From Herbidospora cretacea (GTDB taxonomy: Bacteria > Actinomycetota > Actinomycetes > Streptosporangiales > Streptosporangiaceae): a DNA stretch of 64,000 nucleotides. The DNA is taken from positions 62,001 to 126,000 of the forward strand of contig NZ_BBXG01000025.1 in NCBI RefSeq assembly GCF_001570605.1. Reading direction: 5' to 3'. The position numbers and the translations under genes were made by a program. The notes beneath the pieces were generated by a model. The model saw nothing but the letters and a program-made list of their open reading frames with translations. It was not told the origin of the DNA and searched no databases. Shown here one piece after another: positions 35,972 to 44,429 of the stretch; the stretch's first letter is position 1; each line of letters begins with the position of its first letter.

Positions 35972-37579
35972 GTGGCGAACGAACCTCAGCAGATAGGGCC
36001 CTATCGCATCACCGGCCGCCTCGGCCGGGGCGGGATGGGCACCGTCTACCTCGGCCAGGACGAGGCCGCCCGCAAGGTCGCCATCAAGGTGATCAACGCG
36101 GAGTACAGCCAGAACGAGAACTTCCGGGTGAGGTTCCGGCGTGAGGCCGAGTCGGCCCAGCGGGTCCGCCGCTTCTGCACCGCCGCCGTGCTCGCCGCCG
36201 ACCTCGACGGCGAGCAGCTCTACGTCGTCACCGAATACGTCGACGGCCCCAACCTCGAACAGGCCGTGGAGAGGTCGGGGCCGCTCACCGGGTCGAGCCT
36301 GGAGGCCCTGGCGGTCGGGGTGGCCACCGCGCTCACCGCGATCCACGCCGCCGGGATCGTCCACCGCGACCTCAAGCCGTCCAACGTGCTGCTCTCCCCG
36401 GTCGGCCCCCGGGTGATCGACTTCGGCATCGCCCGCGCGCTCGACACCTTCGGCGGGGTCACCCACACCGGCGAGCTCGTCGGCACCCCCCGCTACATGG
36501 CGCCCGAGGTGCTGCGCGGCGAGGCGATCTCCCCCGCCTGCGACGTGTTCTCGTGGGGCTGCCTGGTGGCGTTCGCGGCCAGCGGCCGGGCCCCGTTCAA
36601 CGGCGAGGCGCTGCCCGCGGTGATCTTCCAGGTGCTCAACGCCGAGCCGGTGCTCGACAACCTGGAGCCGCAGATGCGCCAGCTGGTGCTGGCCGCGCTC
36701 GACAAGGACCCGCGCAACCGCCCGAGCGCCCAGCAGCTCCTCGACAGCATGGTCGGCCGGGTCACCCCGGAGATCGCCCAGCACACCGTGGCGCAGACCT
36801 GGCAGCAGAGCGCGCCGACCCTGCGCCGGCGCACGCCGAACCGCAGCCGCCTGATCGCCGGGGTCGCCGTCGCGGCGGCGGTCGCGATCACGGCGGGCGT
36901 CATCGGCGTGCGCGCCCTGGCCGGGCCGGACGGCCCGCCGGAGAACCTGGCGCGCCTCTATCTGGAGGACTTCACCAGCAACGGCGACTGGCCCGGCACC
37001 TACGACCCGGGGAACGGCTCGCTCTACGGCTACACCCCGCAGGGCGCCTACGCGCTGGACCTCAACACCGACAACCCCGAGGGCGTCGTCCCGGCGCCGA
37101 TCCCGTTCGTCGCGGTGCAGAAGGAGAGCCCCGGCCCGTCGCCGACGCCGGTCACCCCGCTCAACCTGTTCGTCAGCGTCTTCGCCGAGGCCGCCGACCC
37201 GGTCGGCAACGGCGAGTACGGCCTGTTCTGCCGCGGCAGCGAGAGCAACTACAAGCCCAGCCGCTACGAGTTCCTGCTGACCACCTCCGGCGAGGCCCGC
37301 ATCCGCCGGGTCTCCGGAGGCGCCGGGGGCATCGTCGGCAGGGGCGACGTGGAACTCGCGTCCGGCAAGAACAGCCTGGCCGTCTCCTGCGAGCCGGGCG
37401 ACGGCAAGACCGTCACGCTGACCATGTGGGTGAACGGGACCCAGGTCGCCACAGCAGTGGACAACAACGGCCTGCCCACCGGCGACGTCGGGATCATCGG
37501 CCGGGTCCAGGCGGACGGGGAGTCGTCGATCAAACTGGCCTTCGACGACTTCGAGCTCAGAGGCCAGCTCGACGGGTAG
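35972..37579 (+). CDS. Membrane Ser/Thr protein kinase with extracytoplasmic domain
   Basis: About 535 residues. The Hanks-type kinase domain (residues about 10-265) is complete: glycine loop GRLGRGGMGTVYLG, catalytic Lys in VAIKVI, HRDLKPSN, IDFGIAR and GTPRYMAPE. After a basic juxtamembrane stretch comes one membrane helix (about 288-312, LIAGVAVAAAVAITAGVIGV). A 210-residue outer domain with a concanavalin/laminin-G-like beta pattern follows (LEDFTSNGDWPG, ...IKLAFDDFELRG). Such an outer domain suggests sensing of a sugar or wall component. The GTG at 35972 is preferred; a TTG at 35963 is possible. It is 10 bp upstream of the quinone oxidoreductase gene, heading a same-strand run of four genes. 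Confidence 0.9.
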   Translation: MANEPQQIGPYRITGRLGRGGMGTVYLGQDEAARKVAIKVINAEYSQNENFRVRFRREAESAQRVRRFCTAAVLAADLDGEQLYVVTEYVDGPNLEQAVERSGPLTGSSLEALAVGVATALTAIHAAGIVHRDLKPSNVLLSPVGPRVIDFGIARALDTFGGVTHTGELVGTPRYMAPEVLRGEAISPACDVFSWGCLVAFAASGRAPFNGEALPAVIFQVLNAEPVLDNLEPQMRQLVLAALDKDPRNRPSAQQLLDSMVGRVTPEIAQHTVAQTWQQSAPTLRRRTPNRSRLIAGVAVAAAVAITAGVIGVRALAGPDGPPENLARLYLEDFTSNGDWPGTYDPGNGSLYGYTPQGAYALDLNTDNPEGVVPAPIPFVAVQKESPGPSPTPVTPLNLFVSVFAEAADPVGNGEYGLFCRGSESNYKPSRYEFLLTTSGEARIRRVSGGAGGIVGRGDVELASGKNSLAVSCEPGDGKTVTLTMWVNGTQVATAVDNNGLPTGDVGIIGRVQADGESSIKLAFDDFELRGQLDG

Positions 37580-37589
37580 GACAGGCGCT

Positions 37590-38537
37590 ATGCGAGCGAT
37601 CATCGTCAACACACCAGGCGGCTCATCGGCTCTCGACCACACGGAGGTGCCCGACCCCGTTCCCGGGGACGGCGAGGTCCTGGTCGAGGTCGCCGCGAGC
37701 GGCGTCAACTTCATCGACGTCTACCAGCGCGAGGGCCGCTATCCCCTCCCCACCCCGTTCGTCGCGGGTTCCGAGGGCGCCGGCACGATCTCCGCCACCG
37801 GCCCCGGCGTCACCGAGTTCGCCGTGGGCGACCGGGTGGCCTGGGCCAACGTGCTGGGCAGCTACGCCGAGAAGCAGGCCGTGCCGGTGGAGAAGCTGGT
37901 GCCCGTCCCCGGCGGGCTCGACCTCGACCTGGCCGCGGCGGTGCTGCTCCAGGGCATGACGGCCCACTACCTGACCCACTCGACCTACGCCGTCCAGCCG
38001 GGCGACGAGGTCCTGATCCACGCCGCCGCCGGCGGCATGGGCCTGCTGCTCACCCAGCTGGCCAAGAAGCGCGGCGCCCACGTGACCGCCACCGTCTCCT
38101 CCGACGCCAAGGAGAAGCTGGCCCGCGCGGCCGGCGCCGACGTGGTGCTCCGCTACGCCGACGTGGCCGCCAACGTGCGGAAGAGCTGTCAGGTCGTGTA
38201 CGACGGCGTCGGCGCCGCCACCTTCGAGGACTCCCTCGCGGCCCTGCGCCCGCGCGGGGTGCTGGCCCTCTACGGCGCGGCCAGCGGCCCGGTCCCGCCG
38301 TTCGACCTCCAGCGCCTCAACCCGGCCGGGTCGCTGTTCGTCACCCGCCCGACCCTGGGTCACTACGTGGCCACCCGCGCCGAGTTGCTGGAGCGGGCGA
38401 ACGACGTGCTGGGCTGGGTGGCCGACGGCTCGCTCGACGTGGCGGTCTACCACCGCTATCCGCTGGCCGAGGCCCGGCAGGCCCACGACGACCTCGAAGG
38501 TCGCAAGACGACCGGCAAACTCCTGCTCATCCCTTGA
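37590..38537 (+). CDS. qor: Zinc-independent quinone oxidoreductase (MDR family)
   Basis: 315-residue NADPH:quinone reductase-like member of the medium-chain dehydrogenase family. Groes-like N-terminal half (EVAASGVNFIDVYQREGRYPLP.PFVAGSEGAG) and Rossmann half (VLIHAAAGGMGLLLTQLAKKRGAHV). Zinc ligands are absent, as expected for Qor. It lies 10 bp after the kinase and 15 bp before the patatin gene. Confidence 0.92.
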   Translation: MRAIIVNTPGGSSALDHTEVPDPVPGDGEVLVEVAASGVNFIDVYQREGRYPLPTPFVAGSEGAGTISATGPGVTEFAVGDRVAWANVLGSYAEKQAVPVEKLVPVPGGLDLDLAAAVLLQGMTAHYLTHSTYAVQPGDEVLIHAAAGGMGLLLTQLAKKRGAHVTATVSSDAKEKLARAAGADVVLRYADVAANVRKSCQVVYDGVGAATFEDSLAALRPRGVLALYGAASGPVPPFDLQRLNPAGSLFVTRPTLGHYVATRAELLERANDVLGWVADGSLDVAVYHRYPLAEARQAHDDLEGRKTTGKLLLIP

Positions 38538-38552
38538 TTTAGGTTGGGAAAC

Positions 38553-39365
38553 GTGAACCAGACGGCGTTCGTGCTCGGTGGCGGCGGAGTCCTCGGCGCC
38601 CATGAGGTCGGCATGCTGCGCGCGCTCTCGGAGGCCGGGATCAAGCCCGACCTCATCGTCGGCACCTCGGTCGGGGCGCTGAACGGGGTCGTGCTGGCCG
38701 CCAACCCGGCGGACGCCGTCGACCGGCTCAGCGAGCTCTGGAGCTCCCACATCGTCCGGACGGCGTTCGCCGGTTCGTGGATGACCCGCCTGTCCACCCT
38801 GGCCAGGACCGGCACCCACCTCCACCCGATCGACCCGCTGCGCCGCCTGCTGGGCGGCCACCTGCCGGACACGTTCGAGGAGCTGGAGATCCCGTTCCAG
38901 TGCGTCGCCGCGTCGATCCAGAAGGCCCGCGCCCACTGGTTCACCGAGGGCCCGCTGGCCGACGCGGTGCTCGCGTCGTGTGCGGTGCCGGGCCTGCTGC
39001 CGCCCGTCCGCATCGACGGCGAGCACTTCCTCGACGGCGGCCTGGTGCACAGCATCCCGGTCGGCCGGGCGGTCGCCCTGGGGGCCACCCGCATCTTCGT
39101 CCTGCACGTCGGCCGCATCGAGAGGCCGCTCGAACCGCCCGCGAAACCGTGGGAGGTCGGCCTGGTCGCCTTCGAGATCGCCCGCCGCCACCGCTTCGCC
39201 GAGGAGATGGCCGCCCTGTCCGACGACGTCGAGGTCCACGTGATGCCGGCGGCCTTCGGCGGCCGTCCCGGCCTCTCCGACCTGCGCTACCGGGACGCCT
39301 CCCGGATCGCCCGGCACGCCGGGCGCGCCTACGAGGCCTCCGCCGCCTACCTGGCAGAGCTATGA
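38553..39365 (+). CDS. Patatin-like phospholipase / acylhydrolase
   Basis: 270-residue RssA-like patatin. Oxyanion loop VLGGGGVLGAHEVGM, nucleophile elbow GTSVGA (catalytic Ser at about residue 39) and catalytic Asp in LDGGLVHSIPVG. It is expected to hydrolyse acyl esters of lipids in the cytoplasm. The GTG at 38553 is preferred; a TTG at 38544 is the alternative. Same-strand neighbours are 15 bp away on each side, including an acyltransferase. Confidence 0.9.
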   Translation: MNQTAFVLGGGGVLGAHEVGMLRALSEAGIKPDLIVGTSVGALNGVVLAANPADAVDRLSELWSSHIVRTAFAGSWMTRLSTLARTGTHLHPIDPLRRLLGGHLPDTFEELEIPFQCVAASIQKARAHWFTEGPLADAVLASCAVPGLLPPVRIDGEHFLDGGLVHSIPVGRAVALGATRIFVLHVGRIERPLEPPAKPWEVGLVAFEIARRHRFAEEMAALSDDVEVHVMPAAFGGRPGLSDLRYRDASRIARHAGRAYEASAAYLAEL

Positions 39366-39380
39366 ACTAAGGAGACGGTC

Positions 39381-40460
39381 ATGCTCCCTCCCCGGATCGT
39401 CCGGCGGCTGATCTTCGCGCCGCTGGTGATCGTGCTGACCGTCGCCGTCGTCGTCACCCTGCCGGTCTGGCTCGTCTTCGGCCTCATCGTCAGCCTCCGG
39501 CTGCCGCCGCCGCGCCGCCGGGGCCTGCGGCTCGTGGTGTTCGCGGTGGTGTGGCTCGCGCTGGAGTCGGCGGCCCTGATCGCCAGCCTGGAACTGTGGG
39601 TCGCGTCGGGGTTCGGGGGGCGCCTGCGCGAGGCCAGCCACCAGGAACGCCACTACGCCCTGATCCGCTGGCTGCTGACCAACGTCTACGGCGCGGCCGT
39701 GGCCATCTTCCGGCTGTCGGTCACGATCGAGGAGCCCGCGCTGACCGCGGCGGAGATCGAACGCCGGCTGACCCGCCCGATCATCGTGCTGTCCCGCCAC
39801 GCCGGGCCGGGCGACTCGTTCCTGCTCGTCTACCACCTGCTGGCCCGCTACCAGCGGCGGCCCCGGATCGTCATGAAGGCGGCGCTCCAGTTCGACCCGT
39901 CGCTCGACGTCGTGATCAACCGGCTGCCCAACGCGTTCGTGCCGAGGAAGACCGCCGAGAGCGGGGTTACGGCGGAGATCTCCCGGCTGGCCGCCGACAT
40001 GGACGCCGACGACGCGCTCGTGATCTTCCCCGAGGGGGGCAACTTCACCCCGGCCCGCCGCTTCAGGGCGATCAGGCGGCTGCGCGAACGGGGCCTGCGC
40101 AAGGAGGCGGCCCGCGCCGAACGCCTCGACCACCTGCTGCCGCCCCGCCCCAACGGGGCCATCGCGGCGATGACCGCCTGCCCGGAGGCCGACGTCATCT
40201 TCGTGGCCCACACCGGCCTCGACGACCTGATCACCCTCGGCGACGTCTGGAACCACCTGCCGGAGGAGGCCCGCATCACCGCGAAGTGGTGGCGCTGGGC
40301 GGCCGAGGACGTGCCCCGGGAGCGCGAGGCCCAGATCGCCTGGCTGTTCGACCAGTGGACGGCCATCGACAACTGGATCACCGCCCAGAAGGACTTAGCC
40401 GCCAGGAGCCGCGCGACGCCACCGGAACACCTTGAACCGGAGCAGGACAGGCTTGGCTGA
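39381..40460 (+). CDS. Membrane-bound PlsC-type acyltransferase
   Basis: 359 residues. Two N-terminal hydrophobic helices (LIFAPLVIVLTVAVVVTLPVWLVFGLIVSL and LVVFAVVWLALESAALIASLEL) anchor a glycerol-phosphate acyltransferase domain. This has the catalytic HxxxxD motif RHAGPGD (about residue 138), and PEGGNF replaces the usual PEGT. The ATG at 39381 follows AAGGAGACGG. Together with the patatin gene just upstream it suggests phospholipid remodelling; the substrate is unknown. Confidence 0.85.
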   Translation: MLPPRIVRRLIFAPLVIVLTVAVVVTLPVWLVFGLIVSLRLPPPRRRGLRLVVFAVVWLALESAALIASLELWVASGFGGRLREASHQERHYALIRWLLTNVYGAAVAIFRLSVTIEEPALTAAEIERRLTRPIIVLSRHAGPGDSFLLVYHLLARYQRRPRIVMKAALQFDPSLDVVINRLPNAFVPRKTAESGVTAEISRLAADMDADDALVIFPEGGNFTPARRFRAIRRLRERGLRKEAARAERLDHLLPPRPNGAIAAMTACPEADVIFVAHTGLDDLITLGDVWNHLPEEARITAKWWRWAAEDVPREREAQIAWLFDQWTAIDNWITAQKDLAARSRATPPEHLEPEQDRLG

Positions 40461-40492
40461 CCCCGGCACCGACCGGCAGCCGTGATCGGCGG

Positions 40493-40600
40493 TCACCACT
40501 TGCGCGGGCGGCGCCGGTGGTGCCGGACTGTCGCGAGCAGGGCGATCCCGACCAGCAACCCCATGACGGCGACGACGGCCGCCGCCGCGATCAGGCCCAT
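40493..40600 (-). CDS. Tiny single-pass membrane protein (35 aa)
   Basis: [19 protein letters not shown] is a clear transmembrane helix followed by a basic tail ([10 protein letters not shown]). The ATG at 40600 follows GGGAGGCCCTCG, a good ribosome-binding site. The gene overlaps the 3' end of cobQ by 10 bp in another frame, so it would be the last cistron of cbiB-cobQ. It resembles a small accessory subunit, but no family is recognised. The overlap and length leave some doubt that it is translated. Confidence 0.5.
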   Translation of the reverse strand: MGLIAAAAVVAVMGLLVGIALLATVRHHRRRPRKW

Positions 40601-42051
40601 CGAGGGCCTCCCGGCGGGATGACCGCCTTCGCCGACCCCGCTCCCCTGTCGATCAGCTCGCTGAGCGCGGCGGTGTCCAGGTGGTGTTCGATCAGGTCGC
40701 CGATGGCGTCGAGGCGGTCTTCGCGGAGCCGGGCGAAGTCGACCGTGCTCTCGACCGGGAGGCCGGCCTCGGCCAGGAACGCGCGGCGGAAGCCGTCGTT
40801 CTCCAGCGCGCCGTGCCAGGTGGTGCCCCAGACGTCGCCCCGGCGGCACCCGTCGAGGAACGGTTCCGCGCCGGGGGCGGGGGTGACGATTCCGTGGTGG
40901 ATCTCGTACGCGGCCACGCGGTGACCGTATGCCGCTCCGGTGGGCCTGGCCAGCACTTTTTCCTGGACGAACCGGACTGTGGCCGGGAGGAGGCCAAGCC
41001 CTGACACTTGTCCCACCTGCGACTCGACGTCGTCGTGGATGGTCTCGGCGAGCATCTGGTAGCCGCCGCAGATGCCGAGGATCGGGCCCGTCCGGCGGGC
41101 GAGGGCGGCGGCGATGCCGCGCTCCCTGAGCCAGGCCAGGTCGCTCACGGTGGCCCGGGAGCCGGGCAGCACGACCAGGTCGGCGCGGGCGATGTCGCGA
41201 GGGGAGGTGACGAAGCGGACGTTCACCCCGGGTTCGGCCGCGAGGGCGTCGATGTCGGTGAAGTTGGAGATGCGCGGATATCTCACCACCACGACGTCGA
41301 TGTGACCGTCGCCCGTCTGCGGGCGGGCGTCCAGCGCGAGGGAGTCCTCGACGTCCATCCAGAGCCCGTCGAGCCAGGGCAGCACGCCGTAGACCTCGCG
41401 GTGGGTGAGGCCGCGCAGCATGTCGAGACCGGGTTCCAGCAGCTCCAGCGCGCCCCGGAACTTGTTGATCACGAAGCCGGAGATGAGCGCCTGGTCCTCG
41501 GGTTCCAGCAGGGCCAGGGTGCCGTAGAGGTGGGCGAACACGCCGCCCCGGTCGATGTCGCCGACGACGACGACCGGCAGGTCGGCCGCCCGTGCGAGGC
41601 CCATGTTGGCGATGTCGTTGGCCCGCAGGTTGATCTCCGCCGGGCTGCCGGCGCCCTCGCAGACGACGACGTCGTACTCGGCGCGGAGGCGGGCCAGCGA
41701 CTCCAGCGCGACCGTCTTGAGGTGCTTCTTCAGGTTCGGGTACGTGAGCGCGTCGACGTCCGCCAGCGGCCTGCCCTTCACCACGACCTGGCTGCGGCGG
41801 TCGCTGCCCGGCTTGAGCAGGACGGGGTTCATGTCGGCGGTCGGCTCGATGCCGCAGGCGGCGGCCTGGGTGGCCTGCGCCCGGCCGATCTCGGCGCCGT
41901 CGGCGGTGACGTAGGAGTTGAGCGACATGTTCTGCGCCTTGAACGGCGCGACCTTCACGCCCCGGCGGGCCAGCCAGCGGCAGATCCCGGTGGTGACGAC
42001 GCTCTTCCCGGCGTCGGAGGTGGTCCCGGCGACCAGCAGCGCGCCCTTCAC
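40591..42051 (-). CDS. cobQ: Cobyric acid synthase
   Basis: Glutamine-dependent amidotransferase (486 aa) that amidates adenosylcobyrinic diamide at four carboxylates. N-terminal ATPase domain: [63 protein letters not shown]-terminal type I glutaminase: [11 protein letters not shown] carries the nucleophilic Cys, with the His/Glu pair near the end. GTG start at 42051 overlaps the cbiB stop by 4 bp (GTGA). Confidence 0.95.
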   Translation of the reverse strand: MKGALLVAGTTSDAGKSVVTTGICRWLARRGVKVAPFKAQNMSLNSYVTADGAEIGRAQATQAAACGIEPTADMNPVLLKPGSDRRSQVVVKGRPLADVDALTYPNLKKHLKTVALESLARLRAEYDVVVCEGAGSPAEINLRANDIANMGLARAADLPVVVVGDIDRGGVFAHLYGTLALLEPEDQALISGFVINKFRGALELLEPGLDMLRGLTHREVYGVLPWLDGLWMDVEDSLALDARPQTGDGHIDVVVVRYPRISNFTDIDALAAEPGVNVRFVTSPRDIARADLVVLPGSRATVSDLAWLRERGIAAALARRTGPILGICGGYQMLAETIHDDVESQVGQVSGLGLLPATVRFVQEKVLARPTGAAYGHRVAAYEIHHGIVTPAPGAEPFLDGCRRGDVWGTTWHGALENDGFRRAFLAEAGLPVESTVDFARLREDRLDAIGDLIEHHLDTAALSELIDRGAGSAKAVIPPGGPRWA

Positions 42052-42944
42052 TTCCGCCTCGCCGCGACCGCCGCGACCGCCAGGGCCGCCGCCGCCCAGG
42101 CCACCCGCCGGGTCAGCGTCACGGCCCGGGAGATGTCCCCCGTCGTCGGCCGGGGGCCGTCGCCCAGCTCGGGGCGGTGCTCCACCCGGCCGCCGTAGTC
42201 GTTGACGCCGCCCAGAGTCACGTTCAGGGCTCCGGCGAAAGCGGCCTCGCACTGACCGGAATTGGGACTGGGATGGCGGGAGCCGTACAGAGAGATCGCT
42301 CTGAGGGTGGGCCGGAAGCGACCGGAGCAGAGCGCGGTGAGCAACCCCGTCAGACGGGCGGGAACGTAGTTGGCCGCGTCGTCGAGGCGGGCCGCCGCCC
42401 AGCCGAACCGCTCGTAGCGGGGCGAGCGGTGGCCGACCATCGCGTCGAGGGTGTTGATCGCCCGGTAGGCCAGCAGGCCGGGCACGCCCGCGACCGCGCC
42501 CCAGAAGAGCGGGGCGACCACGGCGTCGGAGGTGTTCTCGGCGAGCGACTCGACGGTGGCGCGGGCCAGTTCGTCTTCACCCAGGCTGCCGGGGTCGCGG
42601 CCGCACAGGTGCGGGAGCCGGTTCCTGGCGGCCTCGATGTCGTCGCCGGCCAGGTGGCGGGCCATGGTCGCGCCCTCGCGGGCCAGCGTGGTGCCGCCGA
42701 GGACCGCCCAGGTTGCCAGAGCCGTCACGGCGGTCCGCTTCGGGAGCAGCGCCCCCAGAGCGGTCACCGAGCCGACGCAGAGCGCGGTGAAGAGCAGTCC
42801 TCGGGTCCGCGAGTCGCGGTAGACCCGCCGTTCCAGCCGTGTCGCGGCGGTCCCGAACAGCGCCACCGGATGCCCCCGACGGGGATCCCCTATTAACGCG
42901 TCCAGAGCCACCCCGAGCGCGATCCCCCGCGCCTGTTCCCCCAT
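42048..42944 (-). CDS. cbiB: Adenosylcobinamide-phosphate synthase
   Basis: Integral membrane enzyme (CbiB/CobD) that attaches aminopropanol (phosphate) to cobyric acid. Typical features are [19 protein letters not shown] at the N-terminus, [40 protein letters not shown] in the middle and [18 protein letters not shown]. 298 residues, several hydrophobic helices. ATG at 42944 after AGGGGAC; GTG at 42947 equally possible. Overlaps cobQ by 4 bp; 17 bp after the phosphotransferase gene. Confidence 0.93.
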   Translation of the reverse strand: MGEQARGIALGVALDALIGDPRRGHPVALFGTAATRLERRVYRDSRTRGLLFTALCVGSVTALGALLPKRTAVTALATWAVLGGTTLAREGATMARHLAGDDIEAARNRLPHLCGRDPGSLGEDELARATVESLAENTSDAVVAPLFWGAVAGVPGLLAYRAINTLDAMVGHRSPRYERFGWAAARLDDAANYVPARLTGLLTALCSGRFRPTLRAISLYGSRHPSPNSGQCEAAFAGALNVTLGGVNDYGGRVEHRPELGDGPRPTTGDISRAVTLTRRVAWAAAALAVAAVAARRK

Positions 42945-42961
42945 CACGCACGCATTGTCCC

Positions 42962-43738
42962 CTATTGGAGAAAACGGTGCAGATCATCCTCATTCGCATC
43001 AAGCCACGCGGCAGCCCGCCGGATGCGCTGCCCCGCCCCCGACTCCCACATGACCGCCCAGCCGCCGCCCTCGGTCTCGGCCTTGTGCTTCATGGCCGTG
43101 TACGAGCGGTCGAACCGCAGCCGCGCGGTGGGCAGCAGCCGCAGCCTCTCGGCGGCGCTCAGCCCGTAGGCGTCGGCGAAGATCCGGATGCGCCGCCCGG
43201 TGTCGAGATCGGGATGGTCGCGGTCGACCGGGTCGGCGATCGGCGCCCAGTGACGCAGCGTGGTGACGACGTCGAACAGCCGCGACACCGGCCGGGCCAT
43301 GTCGAAGTCGATCAGCGCCACCGGCAGCCCGTCGCGGAACACGACGTTCTCCGGCGTGATGTCGCAGTGGCCCACCACCTCGGGCTCGGCGTCGTCGGCC
43401 GACCCGCTCTCCCAGCGGGCGTCGGGCATGAACCCGCGCACCGCGTCGTGGTAGCGCCGCTGCAACCGGGCCAGCTCGGCGAGCACGTCGTCGCCGGGCG
43501 GAAAAGGGCTGTACACCTCCCCCGGCACGAAGCTCAGCACCTCGCGCCCCAGCTCGTCGATGCCGAGCACGCGCGGCGCGGCGTCGAACCCGGCGGCCTC
43601 CAGATGACGGAGCAGGGCGTGGACGGCGGACGAGGTGGCCTTCAAGGGGCGGCGGACCGTGTCGCCGACCCGGACCACGCCCGCGGTGACATCGCCGCCG
43701 GACAGCGGGACTTCATCGGCCCGCGACACAACGAACAT
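42962..43738 (-). CDS. APH-fold phosphotransferase
   Basis: 258-residue small-molecule kinase of the aminoglycoside phosphotransferase/choline kinase fold. Brenner-type catalytic loop VVGHCDITPENVVF and metal site LIDFDMARP; the N-terminal ATP-binding part is short. A TAGCCT -10-like box 11 bp before the ATG suggests a near-leaderless transcript. It is 17 bp upstream of cbiB but nothing links it to cobalamin. Substrate unknown; it should not be read as a resistance gene without evidence. Confidence 0.82.
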   Translation of the reverse strand: MFVVSRADEVPLSGGDVTAGVVRVGDTVRRPLKATSSAVHALLRHLEAAGFDAAPRVLGIDELGREVLSFVPGEVYSPFPPGDDVLAELARLQRRYHDAVRGFMPDARWESGSADDAEPEVVGHCDITPENVVFRDGLPVALIDFDMARPVSRLFDVVTTLRHWAPIADPVDRDHPDLDTGRRIRIFADAYGLSAAERLRLLPTARLRFDRSYTAMKHKAETEGGGWAVMWESGAGQRIRRAAAWLDANEDDLHRFLQ

Positions 43739-44016
43739 ACGAATTGAGGCTAGCGGAAGCGGGCTGCGGACGGCCGGAGGTCGGCCGCAGCCCGCGCCAT
43801 GAATCTGCCCGGATGACAGGGTTCGGACGGCACTGGAAAAACGCGCGACGACCTGCTACGGAGCGTGACTACCGTCGGGTAGGCTCGCGGCAAGCAAGGG
43901 CTTGATCGTTTGAGTCACTGCGCTGCGAAGGGACCAGGACACGAAATGTCTCTCCCGTGAACGCCAGGTGGGTGGTGCCCACATCGAGCGCGGCAGCCGC
44001 CGCGGGGTCATTCGCG

Positions 44017-44217
44017 ATGGCCCCGGAGGATTCCACCGGACTGTTCCTCGCGGTCGCGCTCGGAGTCGCGGCCGTGCTCGCCATATTGCTGGTCGTCGAG
44101 GCGTCGGCGGCGACCTTCTCGGAGAAGCACAGCGCCAGGGCCCTGAAGGTGCTGGCCCTGCTGTTCGGCCGGGACGAACCGGCCGACGAGCCGCAGCCCG
44201 AGGAACCTCGTGAATAA
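44017..44217 (+). CDS. Small membrane protein (66 aa)
   Basis: One strong hydrophobic helix (GLFLAVALGVAAVLAILLVVEAS) followed by a basic amphipathic segment and an acidic tail (DEPADEPQPEEPRE). The ATG at 44017 is chosen; a GTG at 43957 would add 20 alanine-rich residues. No family recognised. It lies between the phosphotransferase promoter and tRNA-Arg. Confidence 0.55.
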   Translation: MAPEDSTGLFLAVALGVAAVLAILLVVEASAATFSEKHSARALKVLALLFGRDEPADEPQPEEPRE

Positions 44218-44225
44218 GAGGAGGT

Positions 44226-44302
44226 TGGCGCGCCCTGAGGGATTCGAACCCCCGACCGGTGGATTAGAAGTCCACTGCTCTATCCGACTGAGCTAAGGGC
44301 GC
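44226..44302 (-). tRNA. tRNA-Arg (anticodon TCT)
   Basis: Complete cloverleaf on the minus strand: acceptor GCGCCCT/AGGGCGC, D-arm GCTC...GAGC, anticodon stem GTGGA/TCCAC with loop CTTCTAA (TCT), T-arm GGGGG-TTCGAAT-CCCTC, discriminator G, and an encoded CCA at 44228-44226. It decodes AGA/AGG, rare codons in such a genome. I see no adjacent integrase or attachment-site duplication. Confidence 0.95.
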
Positions 44303-44429
44303 CCAGTGCCTTATTCTGCATGATCCCCGCAGTGGTTTCACACCGCAATTGCGGGGCGCCGGCGCGGACGCCGGATTCGCACCGGCGTTCGACCCGGAAA
44401 ATGTCGGCGCGGGTCGCTAGCGTAGAGAG

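Noticed and set aside
42962-43738. Aminoglycoside resistance gene
   Set aside because: Only the general APH fold is seen; the neighbours are cobalamin genes and the fold covers many unrelated small-molecule kinases.
44226-44302. tRNA-Arg as an integration site for a mobile island
   Set aside because: No integrase, no repeated 3' end of the tRNA nearby, and flanking genes look native.
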